DNA of 64,000 nucleotides from Parus major (lineage: Eukaryota; Chordata; Aves; Passeriformes; Paridae). The stretch spans positions 23,655,995 to 23,719,994 of the forward strand of contig NC_031776.1 of the NCBI RefSeq assembly GCF_001522545.3, given 5' to 3'. The notes beneath the pieces are model-generated. The model saw only the letters and a program-made list of their open reading frames with translations. It was not told the origin of the DNA and did not search any database. Both the position numbers and the translations under genes were made by a program. Positions 11,460-26,300 of this stretch are shown in pieces (positions within the stretch are counted from its first letter, which is position 1; each line of letters opens with the position of its first letter).

Positions 11460-14400
11460 GAGCTATGTGGTTTCTGGGATTACCAGACCCTTATGAGGCT
11501 ATGAGTTGGTGTGGTATTGGTAGGATTTGCAAGTGGATTGTACCTATTTGTTGCTCTGTCTAGGGAATGTAGGGTTCCCTGCCTTTCTAAATGTTTACTG
11601 TGTAAGCCTTGGTAAATCTGGATCATGTTGGGATGCTAGGAAGGGCTATTTTTGCTTGTTTGGTTGATTGTTTTAAATCTAGGATCTCAGAAGATCTGAC
11701 AGCACACATACAGCCAGAGGATAATGCTGTGCAAGATTATTCTTATCCAGGCAGTTTGCTTTGTTTTGCTGTGGTGAAGCTCACTGCTGTTATGTAGACC
11801 AAAAATACTGTTCTCTTTTAATAGCTGCCTTTTGGGCTTCTGTTTGCTACCAGTTTCTAGAAGTTTGTTTCACAAGCAGCACATTTCTGCAATATATATA
11901 ATAAATTTATCTTTACCTCCATGTCCAAGAGAGAAGTGTCATGTTTTGTCTATCCTTAGCTTGTGACTCAAGGCCATGAATTCCTTAAAATACATGAAAA
12001 TGTTGAAGTGATGGCTTAATTCCCCCTAGCCTTCTTTGGTTTTCAGTTGCTGTGATTTAGATTTTGACTTTTTTTTTCCCTGTCTGGACACCTCTTCATG
12101 TGATTCCAAAAGGTGGGGTTTTGAGGCAACATCCCATATTGAAAAATTCCTAGTAAATTCCTGTTGCAGCTCAGATGCTGCAAAATTTCCAGCCTTGTGC
12201 TTTGGCTTCCAGAGTACAGTAGTAGAAATAACATGTATTTCCATCACTTGTGCAGTGACTTGTTAAGAAAAATTTTCACAATTTACTATGTTTGGTTCAT
12301 TTATCTGGTAGTGTTGCCTTGTTTCAAAATCTAGCTTGGAAACAAAGCAGAAATTTACCTTGAAATTTATGTTTATTCTTCTACCATGCTGATGACCCTG
12401 ATATCTGTGTACACATGGCTTTGACTCATTAAACTGTAGAGGATGCTTGCTTTAGGACTGTGAATGTTCTCTGCTATATTTGGCAGGGAGACTTGAAGAT
12501 GTCACAGCATTGAATGATACATTAAAATGTCACATAATTTGGGAAGATAAATATATCAATTCTAACTAATTCTAATTATTTGAGGCCTTTACTGTTTTTT
12601 GCTGAATCTTTGTGAAAGCCCTTTTATAGAGATGATAGAGCTCTGGAAATGGCTGAGTTGCTACAGATAAAACTAAGTTTTTTTGCAGTTTTCTGTGTTG
12701 TATTTTCGTCAATTCAGTCCTGATCCAGGTCTAGGAAAACATTATTATACATGTCAGTTATTATTAAATAGAATAGATTGTATGAATAAATTTCATCCAA
12801 TGTTTTTTAATTAGATCTGTGCAGAAAACCAGGATTTGCCCAGACTGGAAAGTTACCATCCTTATTTTCTGAAAACCAAATCTGAAACCTCAAAAGTAAA
12901 GAGCTGGGTAATTTTGAAAGCTGCAAAGATTTGAAATGATAGTAAGCTTGCAGTAAATGAAGGAGAGATGGCTCTTGTAAGTAATGTGCAGTGAGTAAGT
13001 CACTCTATTTCGTTGCCAAGGAAATAAAATGAGGCTCTTGGTAAAGGGAAGCAAGGAGGAAGACATTGCAACTGGGACAACTGTTACCATTACATAATCC
13101 ACCTGGCATGGTTATCACAAGTGTGGAACCTTGTGGATGTACGTTTGATAGAAAATATCAAATACTTCCTGCATTTCAGTGAGAGTTTGTACTATTGATA
13201 TGGTATCTTGGAGATTCAATAGCCTTTGTGTGATTCCACCAGTCAGATCATGTGTTCTACCACAGCTATAGATGGGGATAAACTAGGCTGTCCATTTGAG
13301 TATATAATTAGTTCTGCTTTTTTTGATATTTTAATAAGTAGTTGAAGGCTTTCAGAATTCTCAGAATATTTTCCAAAGGAAGCACATGATTCACTTGCCT
13401 GTTCCTTGCTGACTGATGCTAATGAAAAAGTAAAACCAAAATTATTTCATATTTGTCAAATCCCTTCTTTTCCTGCAGAATAGGGTACACAGAAATTTTG
13501 GTAAGCTTCTTGCAAATATATTTGTGCAAAGCTTACAAACCATCGCTGTTCTTTACTCACTTCATAGCAAAGGGTAGCTAATCTGTCACAAGCTCAGGGC
13601 CAAAGATCACTTTGTGATGGCTGAATACACACAGGCAGAGAAAAAAATTCTTACATGCAGGTGTACTGAGCACCTAAACAGGTATGTGGATGGAAAAGAA
13701 ACATGATCTGAATTTTGAAGTTGTGAGAAATCTGCCAAAGTTTGGAGGTCCCAGTAAGACACATCATGAACACCACATAATTCCCTAGAATTCAAGCAAG
13801 CTTGAAATCATGGGACAGTCTTCAGTGAGACATGAGACAAAATTTAATTGCCATTTTATTTCCCGCCTCTCCTTTTTTCCCAACAGCTGATTCTGGACTA
13901 GACAGACAAAGCTCTCAGCATTGAAGCCTTCCCAGTGCTATAATACTAATTTTTTGGAGGTAATTTTGGTGTGTTTAGAGCATGAGAAGGGTAACTTGGG
14001 TATCGTGTTCTGTTTCTCATAAACAGTAATGGAGAGATTCATCAGGAACTGAGTGTTTGAGAGATGTGGGAGAGAACACCTTCGGACACTATTTTTAAAT
14101 CAAAGTTCTTTCATGTTGCTCTCGTTTTAAAGGACACAACATGTAATCAGCAAGTTCTTATCTGTTATTTTGATGGCAGAAACTTCCTGATTCTTCCCTG
14201 CCCCTTTCTTCGGGAGAACAAAGGGAGAATTTGCAAGAGAATATAGTCAGTCAGAAAGGAATTCTAAGGCAAACTAGATAATAGTGAAATTGATAGCCAA
14301 ATTACCCTGACAATGTTATCAGGTAAAAAGAAAAGACAGAAGTCACCTTTGCAAGCTCTTCTGGAATTCTGTCCCAGAAGAATGCATGATCAGCAATGGA

Positions 14401-15332
14401 AAGAAACAGGCAGGCAAGGTTGGAATTAGAACTTGATTAGACTTTGTATATATTATATTTAGTGCAATTTGTTGTTTTCAAGATGTTGTATTTACTGCCT
14501 CAAGTTAGTCCTTCAACTGACATCACTAAACTAAGAGGATGGTGCTGCAGGGAATGAGGCCAGCTGACCTGTAGTGTTAGAGGCAGAGTTAGTCAGAAAA
14601 AAACTACACATCCAAACAACCAGGCTGTTTAATATCTGAACTCCAGCTTTGAAGACCCATCTTGAATTATGTGAGTACTTGGGGTGAAGGGCTTTAGAGC
14701 TCTTCAAACAGCTTACTGAAAATAATATTTAGTACAAATATAAGAATTTAAATAATTCAATAATTATATATTTATGTTTTCCATTAATATTTAATTTAGT
14801 GAATTCTATTAAATATTTTCTAAAAACTATAATTATACACTTAAAATAAGAACTACTTACTGAAAAGAAACAAAAATAAATTCAACTGGCTTTTAATCCT
14901 CTTTGACACTGGAACAGAGAACATATACTTCTAGTTCCATGAATAGTAGAAACCGCTACTGCTGTAATTTTAGAATTATTTTATTTAAATGAATTGGATT
15001 ATACATGAAAGATTTTGTCATCACTAAGAGGGAAGATTTTATTATAACAGCTTGTAGTTTTAAACACACAAACTACAATTAAAAAGTTCAAGTCAGAAAA
15101 AAAAAGTTAATGAATACGCTGGAAATCACTCTTTGAAAAATAAATTTTTATACAGTTTAAATTACTAATCATGAAGAAAACACCCTGCTCCCAGATGGAC
15201 AAAACTGGTAAAACAGGAATACTAATAATAATGAAAAAAAGAGCTGGAACAACAATTTGTGCAATGAAGGGAATAAATTGTACCTAAGCTACAAAATAAT
15301 AGACTCCAAGCCAGTGAGCATTTAAGTGTATA

Positions 15333-15373
15333 TTTAATTGTAAACAGGTGAACAGGTTTAATTGTAAACAGGT
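15333..15373. repeat. 24-bp tandem repeat, 1.7 copies
   Basis: The unit starting tttaattgtaaacaggt at 15333 recurs at 15357, a period of 24 bp. Small local duplication without a recognised function. Confidence 0.85.
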
Positions 15374-15568
15374 TCATCTCCCTTTAATGAGACAACTGAG
15401 AAGTGAAATGCACTTATGGGGCTGAAGCCTAACATAGTTATTATTGACTAGAGTATTAATCAATTAAGAAAGCCATAAAAAAGCAGTGGTGGGTATGTAC
15501 GTGTTAAATATGCCTGTTTGTGCTAGAGTGCTTGACAGATTTGCTTTTTCCCTCTGAACTGTGGAAAT

Positions 15569-15769
15569 GAGTCATCCTGTCACCAGGGAGATGGACTACA
15601 GGTGGGTTTCATAACCCATCTGGCTTTCTTAACTTTAGCAATTTAAGCTATTCAGCTAATCTCCCTCTGTAGCTAAGGGGGAAGGGAGATGGTTCTGGTT
15701 TACCTTTTATCAGCTTTGGAGACATGGATTCCTCTCTTTTTACTATAAAAGGAACCAAGGTGACTCAGC
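15569..15769 (+). promoter_or_regulatory. AP-1 / TATA / NF-E2-like motif cluster
   Basis: A consensus AP-1 site TGAGTCA is at 15569-15575, a TATA box-like TATAAAA at 15744-15750, and TGACTCAGC (an NF-E2/Maf-type site preceded by G) at 15761-15769. The cluster lies 3.2-3.4 kb upstream of the BIN1 start. It may be an enhancer or the promoter of an unannotated transcript, or a chance grouping of short motifs; nothing coding follows it. Confidence 0.25.
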
Positions 15770-17842
15770 TTAAATTAAACATATTTAGCTGGTTACAGTC
15801 AGGTGAAATGATGTGTTCTGGGGTCTAGTGTTAGAATAGATTAGACAGCTATGCACATATTGAATTTAAATGAATCTCATTGCAGGAGACACTCATAAGC
15901 ATTGAGTTTGATTTATTTTAACTCCATTTGTGCAGGATCTGTCACTAGTGGCTTCCAAAAGGTTTGACATCTCTGTCTCACCATGCCACAAAGCATAAAC
16001 AAATATAAGCGTATGTTGATAGCCTGTATGTTACTACATGATTGCACTGCAGTCTAATTGAAATAATTTATGTTTATAACCTTGTGAAACACAGTAAACT
16101 TGAGATAGAATAATGGTGGATAGATGAGAGACTGAAGCCACCCTTGTTCACAAAGGAACAAACTCCTGCATATATTACCTGGCTGAAATGGCTTATGTGG
16201 TCATTCGGTTGCAGGGTCACTCATAACACAAGGGTCATGCCAGGGGAGCACCTTTTGCAATACACCTGGAGCCCAGCAAATGCTTTGGTGCTGATCCAAT
16301 CAAGCACAGAAATAACTGTGGAGTGACTCATGCTGAGAGGTGGATACTTGCTGCTAATCCCAACTTTTAAAGTGTACACAGTTTGTCATCGTTTTTCATT
16401 GTGGTGAGCGTGTGTGTCTGGCGGCTTTTGTTTCACGATGGTCTGATGTTTGCTGTGGACTCTCTTTTCAGCTGCAATCATTTGCTTTTCACTTGAAGGG
16501 ACTTAATCAGACAAAAATCCCTTCAAAATCAGTTTTACTGAAGAAAAGACTTAAGCAGGAGAAGTAAATATATGAGGTAAGGTGGAAAGGAATGTGTTCG
16601 GACCCTGATACATCTGCTCTTTTAAACGTGATGTTACAAATGTTTAACCACATGTGCATCTTTCAACCTGAAAAGCTCAGCTAAGATGGGGGAGGTGAGA
16701 ATGAGAGAAAAATTACAGATGATACCCAAGAAGAAAGGTAATATGAAAATAACTAGTAAGGCTGAACTTATGGAAAAATCAGATGCATTTGGGACAAAAA
16801 CTAAGAAAATGAATACTAAATTAATACTAAATACTAATCATACAGAAAGATGCATGCTAAATGTAAAGCCAGGAAGTAATTGAATAAATTTGCAGTTTCC
16901 AATACAGATTGGCATCATGGGTACTCACACATTGAGTATGTCTTGTATCACTGCACTTTTCTCATCCACAACTGAAACACATGCCCTAATATTTTATTAA
17001 ATGGGAATAGCATATCTACTAACATAATTGAAATATATTTTAACTGGATTCTGAAGGAAGGTTTTGTCATTAAAAAAAAGCCATTGTCAGAACAGGCAAG
17101 AAATGCAGAGGCACTGTCTCATGAAGCCTTATGAAGAGGTGTTGACTGGTTCTCTGCCCACAGTTTCTAAGGGCTCTGGCAAGACAATGGTTTTTATTTT
17201 GTTTTTATTTTTATTTTCTGTTTAGAATGAACAGAAAGAGTACTGAAGCAGAAATGGGAAACAATAAATGACAGACATATATGTTGGAAGACCTGGCCTA
17301 GCTCTCTTAGGCTATCACCTTCAAGATTTATCTGTTGCTTTACATTGGAGGAGTGCATGCTATGCTATTCCCTGTGTGTGTGAAACTGGAGATAACAGTC
17401 TTCATCTGGAAAAGTAATGACTCTGTGAAATGGTCTGGGGACACAGGGAGGTTTTGGTCCCATTGTTTAAGTAAAATAGGCGTTTCCATCTTAAACAAAG
17501 GTAAATGCAAGTTTGTTATATATCTCAGTTTTCTGCAGAGCACTGGACTGGTTGGCACTGTACTGAGTACTGAGAGCACATAGTCCCAAGCTCCCACAAT
17601 GAACTGGGATGAGCGTGCAGAAGCAGGATAAGAAGGAAGGAAGCTTCCCTACCACTCACCCAAGCCCTGGTGTATGGTACTGACGGAAGCTTGGGGGCAA
17701 GTATTAGGATGTGAATAACAGTGCTGAGGTGGCTTCCTGTATTCCAGGAAGCAGAACTTTGTCCTGACGTGTAAAGGAATAAAGTTTCACAAAAGGTATT
17801 TGCCTGGTAGATCTAGCAATGCAAAACCAAAGCCAGGTAGCC

Positions 17843-18434
17843 AGGAGGGCCAATCAGAAATGGATGGCCAGTGTGGCCACCAGGACCAGGGCAGTGATCA
17901 TCTCCCTGTACCTGCCACTAGTGAGGCCACACCCCAAATTCTGTGTTCAGTTTTGTGGCCACTCAATTCAGGAAAGATGTTGAGGTGCTGGAGTGTGTCC
18001 ACAGAATGGTGAGAAGGCTGGTGAAAGATATGGAGGACAAATCCCACGAGGAACAGCTGAGGGAGCTGGGAGGATTCAGCCTGGAGAAAAGGAGTGTCAG
18101 GGAAGACCTCTCTGTAGTCACCTGAAAGGAGATTGTATCAAGGTGGAGGTCATTCTCTTTTCCCAAGTAACAAGAGACAGAACTAGAAGAAATGGCTTCA
18201 GGATGTGCTGTGGGAGGTTTAGATTGGATATTGGGAAAAAATTGTTCACTGAAAGTGTGGTCAGACATTGGAATATGCTGCCCAGGGAAACTGTGAAATT
18301 CCTGGAAGAGTTCAAAGGATGTAGGGAATGTGGCATCTAGGGAAAATGGTTTAATGGTGAACACAGTGATGCTGGGGTAATGGTTGGACTCAATCACCTG
18401 AGAGGTCTTTTCCAACCTTCATAATTCTACGATT
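17843..18434 (+). mobile_element. CR1 LINE, 5'-truncated, 3' end
   Basis: Translated pieces match the C-terminal end of CR1 ORF2 in order: VATRTRAVI and VRPHPKFCVQF, then EEQLRELGGFSLEKR, then FSQVTRDRTRRNGF with GRFRLDIGKKLFTE and HWNMLPRE. The pieces sit in three different frames, so the copy is frameshifted and dead. The 3' end has the typical GAGGTCTTTTCCAACCTTCATAATTCTACGATT tail. The element lies on the + strand, ending about 200 bp before the BIN1 CpG island. Five-prime truncation is the normal state for CR1 insertions. The exact left border is approximate. Confidence 0.9.
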
Positions 18435-18639
18435 AGAGGATGGAATCTTCTGAAATTTCATGTCATCTTTTAAAATCAGGGGTTTGATTCACTTCTAGGT
18501 ACCTCCCCTCAAGGAGCTAAATTTCCCCTTTGTACTTGCAAAGATCCAGGAGTAATTTGAGAAGTACCTTTGTCCTATGAATTTGGACAATCGGAGATAA
18601 CGATTAGTGGTACAGATTTCTCAAAAGCGTCGTTTTGCT
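18435..18639. other. Spacer between CR1 copy and BIN1 CpG island
   Basis: Unique sequence of about 200 bp with rising CpG content towards its right end. No gene is seen. Confidence 0.6.
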
Positions 18640-20323
<1,684 letters not shown>

Positions 20324-20336
20324 CCACCAGATGGCA
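20324..20336 (+). promoter_or_regulatory. BIN1: CTCF core motif in BIN1 intron 1
   Basis: The sequence ccaccagatggca matches the CTCF core CCASYAGRKGGCR at all positions, 1.36 kb downstream of the BIN1 start codon and in the same orientation as the site at 8627. With that site it brackets the promoter. Motif evidence only. Confidence 0.45.
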
Positions 20337-23300
20337 AACAGATTTGTAGTTAATATTAGGGTAGGTGGTAGAGGCTGAGCTCCTGGGCCTGCCGATGAAG
20401 TTATTGTATTTAGCAGCTTGGAACCAAGTGTGTCCTGCCAAGCCCTGCCCTGCCTCTTATCGAACATACACAGCTTCTTTTCCTAGGGAGGATTTTCCAC
20501 ACATTTCTGTCAACTGTTGATTTAGCTCACTTCCTTGCTCACGCCCTGGTGGTGTTTGGGGATGTGGGAATGACAATAATAATTGAGACTTAGCTGTGTA
20601 TTTGCACGATCTGAAAACAGTTGTTTGTCTCTTTGGGAAGAGAAAAGCACAGCTTGTTTTCCTCTAAGGAGAAAAGGAAAACAACCCCAAAGCACTTGCT
20701 AACACAAATTCTAGACCCTTCATGTGTTGTTATCCTGATTCAAACAGTATAACTTTAATCTCTGGGCTCTCAAAAAAAAGAAAAAAAATGGCATTGCTTA
20801 CTTCATCACCTCATTTGCCTCTTCATACTGCTACAGGATTGTCTGTAACAATTCCTCTTTGGTGAAGCATTCAGTATTTTACCCATAAGGGACAGACTTT
20901 CACTGAGGAATATACATCTGTGTTAACTTTCAGGTCGTGAGGAGAGATACAGCTGAATATGAAGTGATGTGGAAGCACCAGTGGTTATGACACTCTACAC
21001 TTGCAGTATTTAGTTATAAATTGAGATACTCTGTTTAGCAGGAAAGGTAAACTCTGTGTCAGGAGATAAGGACCAGGTGTTAAATAATTAAAAAAAAAAA
21101 AAAAAAGTAAACAGAAGTGTGCAGACGTGGATCTGGTAACAACTGATAAATGTGTTCGATTTTTGTGAATATATTTTGACTAGGGTAGAGCTTTTCCTTT
21201 TTGAGGCTTAAACCAGCTGACTGTTCCTTTTCCGTATCGTATTTTGATTTGAATCAAGGATAAAAGCTATTCCCTTGAGAATATCTCCCTCTCAACTTAA
21301 GCCCTGAGGCTTTGACCTCAGCAGTTTTCTTCATGGTGAATTTCAGCCTTGTGTTAAGCAAAGAATGATGTCTTTTTGTTCAGTGCAGAATTCACACTGA
21401 AACGCTGTACACATCCTTTTTTCCCTTCTGAGATGCCTATTATGTAAACCATGTAAGATACTCCTTCAGAAGTGTTATTTGTTTTGAGCCTTTCAGCAAA
21501 ACTGTTGGCTATTTTTGGAAGACACTTGAGCAATTCCATAGGAAATATATGATGGAATGGTCAACTATGCTTTTTAAAATGGGATGGACACACTTTTAAC
21601 GTCCATCTCTACTCAGAGGTAGCCTCAAGTACAATACTTGGAAATAATTTGCCAGTTGTCCAGTGAAATGTATCAAACAAGTTGATGCTGCTGTCCAGGT
21701 AGGAACATACCTTGCAGAAGGAAGTCATGCAGCTATTTCTAACTCATATAACCTTTTTCAACTAATTAAGAAATTTAGGCTGGAAATCGTGATCTAGTCA
21801 TCCTAAATTTAGCTGAAGGATTTTCAGACTGAGATGTTGAGCTCTGGACTTTTCACAATTCTAAACTTCGTAAATATGAGTAAAAATGTAATGCCCCCAA
21901 TATCATGGTGTCTTAGAGGAGAGCCTAATTTGCAGCACTTTTAAACTCTTCCACTGAGGCTATGAAGTTTTTTTATTCTTTATGTCTGTAATCCATCGTC
22001 TTGGTTAAAGTTTGTTTTTCTGCTTTGTGACCAGTTTTTATCTTAACACTTGTGAAAATTTAAAAAATCTCCCCAATTTCCACAATTCCCGTTTTCTTCT
22101 AATAATGTCCTGTTTCTGAATGTGTCTATCTGCATATGCACCCTTCTGCTTTGGACAAATTCAAACAGCTTCTTGGTGACTTGATGTGACCTTCTGCATG
22201 TTAGGCTGAGGTTCAGTGTGGAAAGAAGTTATTGGCTGTATGGGCACCAATTGTTGATTTAAGCTGCATACAAATTTATAGCTTTGTCTGAGGAGATGAA
22301 CTGTAAAGTTGACAGAAAGAAAGAAAGAAAGATTTTTATTTTTAATTTTTTTTTTTCCCCCTAGGGAGCTTTTTTTTTGTGTGGAGTAGAAAGGAATGAA
22401 CTTATTTTTACTTAGATTGAATGTGGGAAGTTTTTATATGGTAGTGGTGGTCTCTCACTCTCTTTGTGTTACAAAGCTGGGCAAAATGAGGAGTCTGTGT
22501 TCTGTGGCATGAACAGACTGTTGTATTATGTCATGGGTTTCTGCTGATGTACCAACAAACCAAGACATCTCCTTTTTTCCCTCTCCATCCCCAGTCAGAG
22601 GAGAAGGCTTTGTTTTCTATGCAGGACCTGGTAAAGTTTAGTTTGGACATCCAAACTCCCTTGTGTTAGGGGGTCACATTTAGGTCATAGACTGCGTTTA
22701 TAGTCATGGACTCTGACTTGCCGTGAAATATCACTTCTGCTCTCTGTTCTTGGCTTTGTTAATTCCACAGATGTTTGCCCACATCTGTTTGAAGTTCTCC
22801 TTCTTAAACCATCTGTCAGAGCAAAGTTCTGCTCTCCTCTGGCTGCACCGTTCAAGGGGGCTGGGCTGTAGTCTTGGTCTCACAGATTGTAGTTTGGGTG
22901 GAACAGGGTTTGCAGAACGCATGGTTTGCATTTTGAGTTTGCCCTGATAAGATATTTTTCCTCCTTCTAAGTCAAGCTCCAATAGGTGGAGTATCGCAGG
23001 AGGAAACACCTGGAATGAAATTTCAGCCCTGTTGAAGCAGCAGAGAGTCCACACTAAGGAGCAGTACCCAAGAACCTTAAAGCAAATTTAAATACAGCTA
23101 TTATGAGGATTCACCTGTCAGAGGCTCTCTGCTCTGTAGAAACTCTGCAGATGGGGAGGGAGCCTTTCTATAAAAATGGTAGATGCAGAAAGCTCTCTTA
23201 TTAAGAGGTATGTCTTGACTGAAGTTCCTTATTGGTTTTCCTTTGGGAGGGTTCCTTTTATCTCTTCCAAGATTCTATGGTTTTTTCTTGCCTTTGCAGA

Positions 23301-26300
23301 GGGTAGGGTGGTTTGGTGGCAGTTTGCCTTGTTGTGTCAGTGAAGAACAAATAGCCTGAAGAGCTACAAGTATTGTTCACCTACTGATCTGGCAGGAAAA
23401 TTGATGTGTTTTTTTTTTTCTGGGGGACTCTCCAGATGACAAAGACGGGGCTTTTTACTTTGTTAGCTTGCTTTCTCAAGAATGCAGGGCTCAGGGGACG
23501 GGTAGAGTCTCAAAGGTGCTTCATGCTTAAAGGTTGCTGGAAAACAGGCACTGGATACGAGAGGAAGATCTGAATTAATGCCCCTAATGTTCAGATAATT
23601 CCAGTATGAGCTCAGACTGTATTACTGGTATCAGATAATCTGCATGGTACAGGGAGGAGGTGAAATAGGAAACCAGGCTCCACATGTCTCCTTGCCCATG
23701 GAATGGTTTGATTGGCAGGGCACTTACAGTGCCGTGCTGAAGGTGCCCTTCTGTCTGGCTATTGGCAACAGATTTCTTATATGAGGTAGAATCTCATGTA
23801 TGGATGAATTTTCTGATTGGAAAAGGCCCAGCCCTATTCCTTGTCACTTTATCTTTCCTGTAAATTCTAGTCTTGCAAACAGTCCTCTTCAGTGCAGTTC
23901 TTGTGAGATCAGGTTTATAAAGCAGGATCTAAAGATCTCTTTTCACTGTGGACTTTTAAAGAGGCTCTAGGCCATACAGAGTTACAGACCTCATCTCTCA
24001 GGGGGTGGCATCAAAGCTTGTCTGGCCTCTCCCTCCATCCTGCATGCTGTTAGGCAAGGTTTGTATTTCCAGGCACTGATGTTTGTTTTCTGTCCAGCAT
24101 CCTGGTTGCTCTTTGCACGTGATTAGCAATTGACAAGGCTCTGACCAAGGCACTGGGGAGAGCTGGGTGCATCCTGACATGTTCAGCATCTAGCCTGGAC
24201 TGGGGTCTTTGGGAATAATGCAAGTTTCCCTTTGTTCATGACTCTTTAGACAGAGACACAAGACGCTTTTGCTTGGGATCAAATGTATAATAAAGCTCTG
24301 GTTCTAGAAACATTTGGAATGACAAGAGGAGGGTCCCTTAGGTTTACAGGTATTAGGGTGCCTGGTTTTCCCTCTGTAGTGGTGGTGGCCAGACACCTGA
24401 GCTGCCTGTTGTGCGAGTTCTGCAGCTTTGGAAGGATCATCTTACAGTCCTGGCTGTCTACCTGTACACAGAGGGATCAGCCTGGCTTCCCAGAAGTTCT
24501 GTGCTAGCAACCTGACATGATCACAAAGCCAGTCTCAATTTGCCAAGCAGAGCAGGCAGGTCTGTCACCCTGAGCTGGCCACAGCTCAGCCCCCTTGTGG
24601 GCTGGCCCATTCTGGGTGTGCACACCAGCAGCTTCTAATGGGGGATGTGATTGTGTTAATGTTGACCAGGAGACTGTGCATTCTCTACCCCAGAGCAATG
24701 AGATGGGAACAAATATTAAAATAGGAATAAAGCCTCCTTGGAGCACTCCTGGCAGGTAGAATAGTGCAACAAGGTCCATTCTGACTTCAGTCTCTATTTT
24801 AGCCTTCTCTTGAGGGAATAGTAGTATATAGTGAATGCATGAGTTCCAGTAAACCCGTACCATTCTGGCATTTCTACTGCTGAGCTAAAAGGGGACATCT
24901 CTCACAGGAAGGGGTTGGGAGAGGGGAGAAATTAATTTTCATTGTCTCACTAGTCAAAATAATTTTTAAATATTGTATTAATTGAGTGCTTAATAGTGTC
25001 AGAACAGGAGAGAGGAACCTCTGCAGATTTGCCTGAACTATTGGCAGTGGCATAAGGATGAATAAATCTTGTCAGGTGTCTTTTCAGCAGGTGCATCCCA
25101 GTGACTGGTGGACCTCAGACAGTTCAGGTTTCCCTGGGCAATTTCCTAGCCTCTGAAGCTGCTAGATCTTCACAAAGCTGGCAAGTACTGCAGGGTAGGT
25201 CCTGTGCTGCATTCCTGGAGAAAAACCTGAAATGTATTTATTAGCAGAAAATAGGATTGATGAGTTTTGGGTTATATTTTCATCATGCCATCTTGCTTGC
25301 ATAGTTTTGTTTCTTAACTGCTACTCAGAAAGTACCTCTCTTTAGATTTGTAGTTCTCTTTAGATTTGCAGATTTGTGATCTGGAGGAACAGAAGAAATC
25401 CTTCAGCCTGATGAAGTTGTACAGTTTATTTTTTTCCTCCCTTTTTCTCTCTCTCGCTTTTGTTTTTTTTTTTTTGGTTTGTTTTTTTTTCCTGGGTTTT
25501 TCCTTTTTTTATGTTGGGAGCTTGAGATCCTGAATAGGAAGGGTTTGCCAGAGCAGGCAGTTGCATTTTGTGGAAAACTTGGAACCCAGAGCTTGGGGCA
25601 TTCACAGACCTAGACAGAGGTCTCACAGAATCAGTATGAAGCAGCTTTATGAAATGAGGAATAGGTACTGTGTTTGCTCAGATCTCTGCTAGTACACATG
25701 TGCAACATTGAATTTTCTATTGTTTAGGCTGGGTTGGAGTGAACTTTACTCAGACCTGTGGCTGGGAGGTTGAAGTTGCTGAAAGTTGGCGTTTCCACAG
25801 AAGTGCTGTTGGGGGAGTCATGAAAGCCAGACAGTGTCGCCTTTCTTGTTGTCCCATCCTTTACAAGAAAGGAGAAGTCTGGATGGCAGTGTGTTCTTAA
25901 TATAGGCTGCCAGGCAGGATGGAGAGTGCAAACTTCACCAGTAAGGAGGAAAGCAGCGCTTAACAGCAACTAATCCCTCTGTGAAAACCGCGGGCTGTAT
26001 TTAATCTCTTGATATGCAGAAGTGCTGTCCTCTCTGCAAGGATTTGACAGGCAGTTTCAGAAAGCTGGTAACCTGTTCTGAAATTCATTATTTTTTGGTG
26101 ATTCTGCATTGATCCTGTTTGGTTTGTTTATTTTAAATTGATTTAGAACTTTTTGTTAAGCTTGGTTTAAAAGCCACATTAGTTTCTCAGTTGTTTTCAA
26201 AGTTAACTCTTCAGGAGGGAGATTAGAGGTTGATACAGCTGAAGTACAAACATTTTTCACTGGGCAATTGCTAATGCTCTGCTTTGGAACTGTATTAGAC

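Larger units (their letters stand above)
6004..17842. other. Intergenic interval between CYP27C1 and BIN1
   Basis: About 11.8 kb of mostly AT-rich DNA in which no protein family, tRNA or rRNA is recognisable. The open frames here are short (at most 114 codons, at 9179-9523) and lack recognisable motifs. Contents listed separately are a short (TG)n tract at 8338-8352, a CTCF-like motif, a compound pentanucleotide repeat, two small tandem duplications and a possible promoter-like cluster near 15.6-15.8 kb. In mammals the region upstream of BIN1 contains enhancers, so regulatory elements are plausible but not provable here. Confidence 0.75.

Noticed and set aside
17950..18340. Overlapping open frames of 60-150 codons on both strands
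   Set aside because: They are pieces of the frameshifted CR1 element and its antisense, not host genes.
23255..23285. Sequence resembling a CR1 3' tail (ctcttccaagattctatgg)
   Set aside because: Only about 20 bases resemble the tail and no CR1 body precedes it; too short to call.
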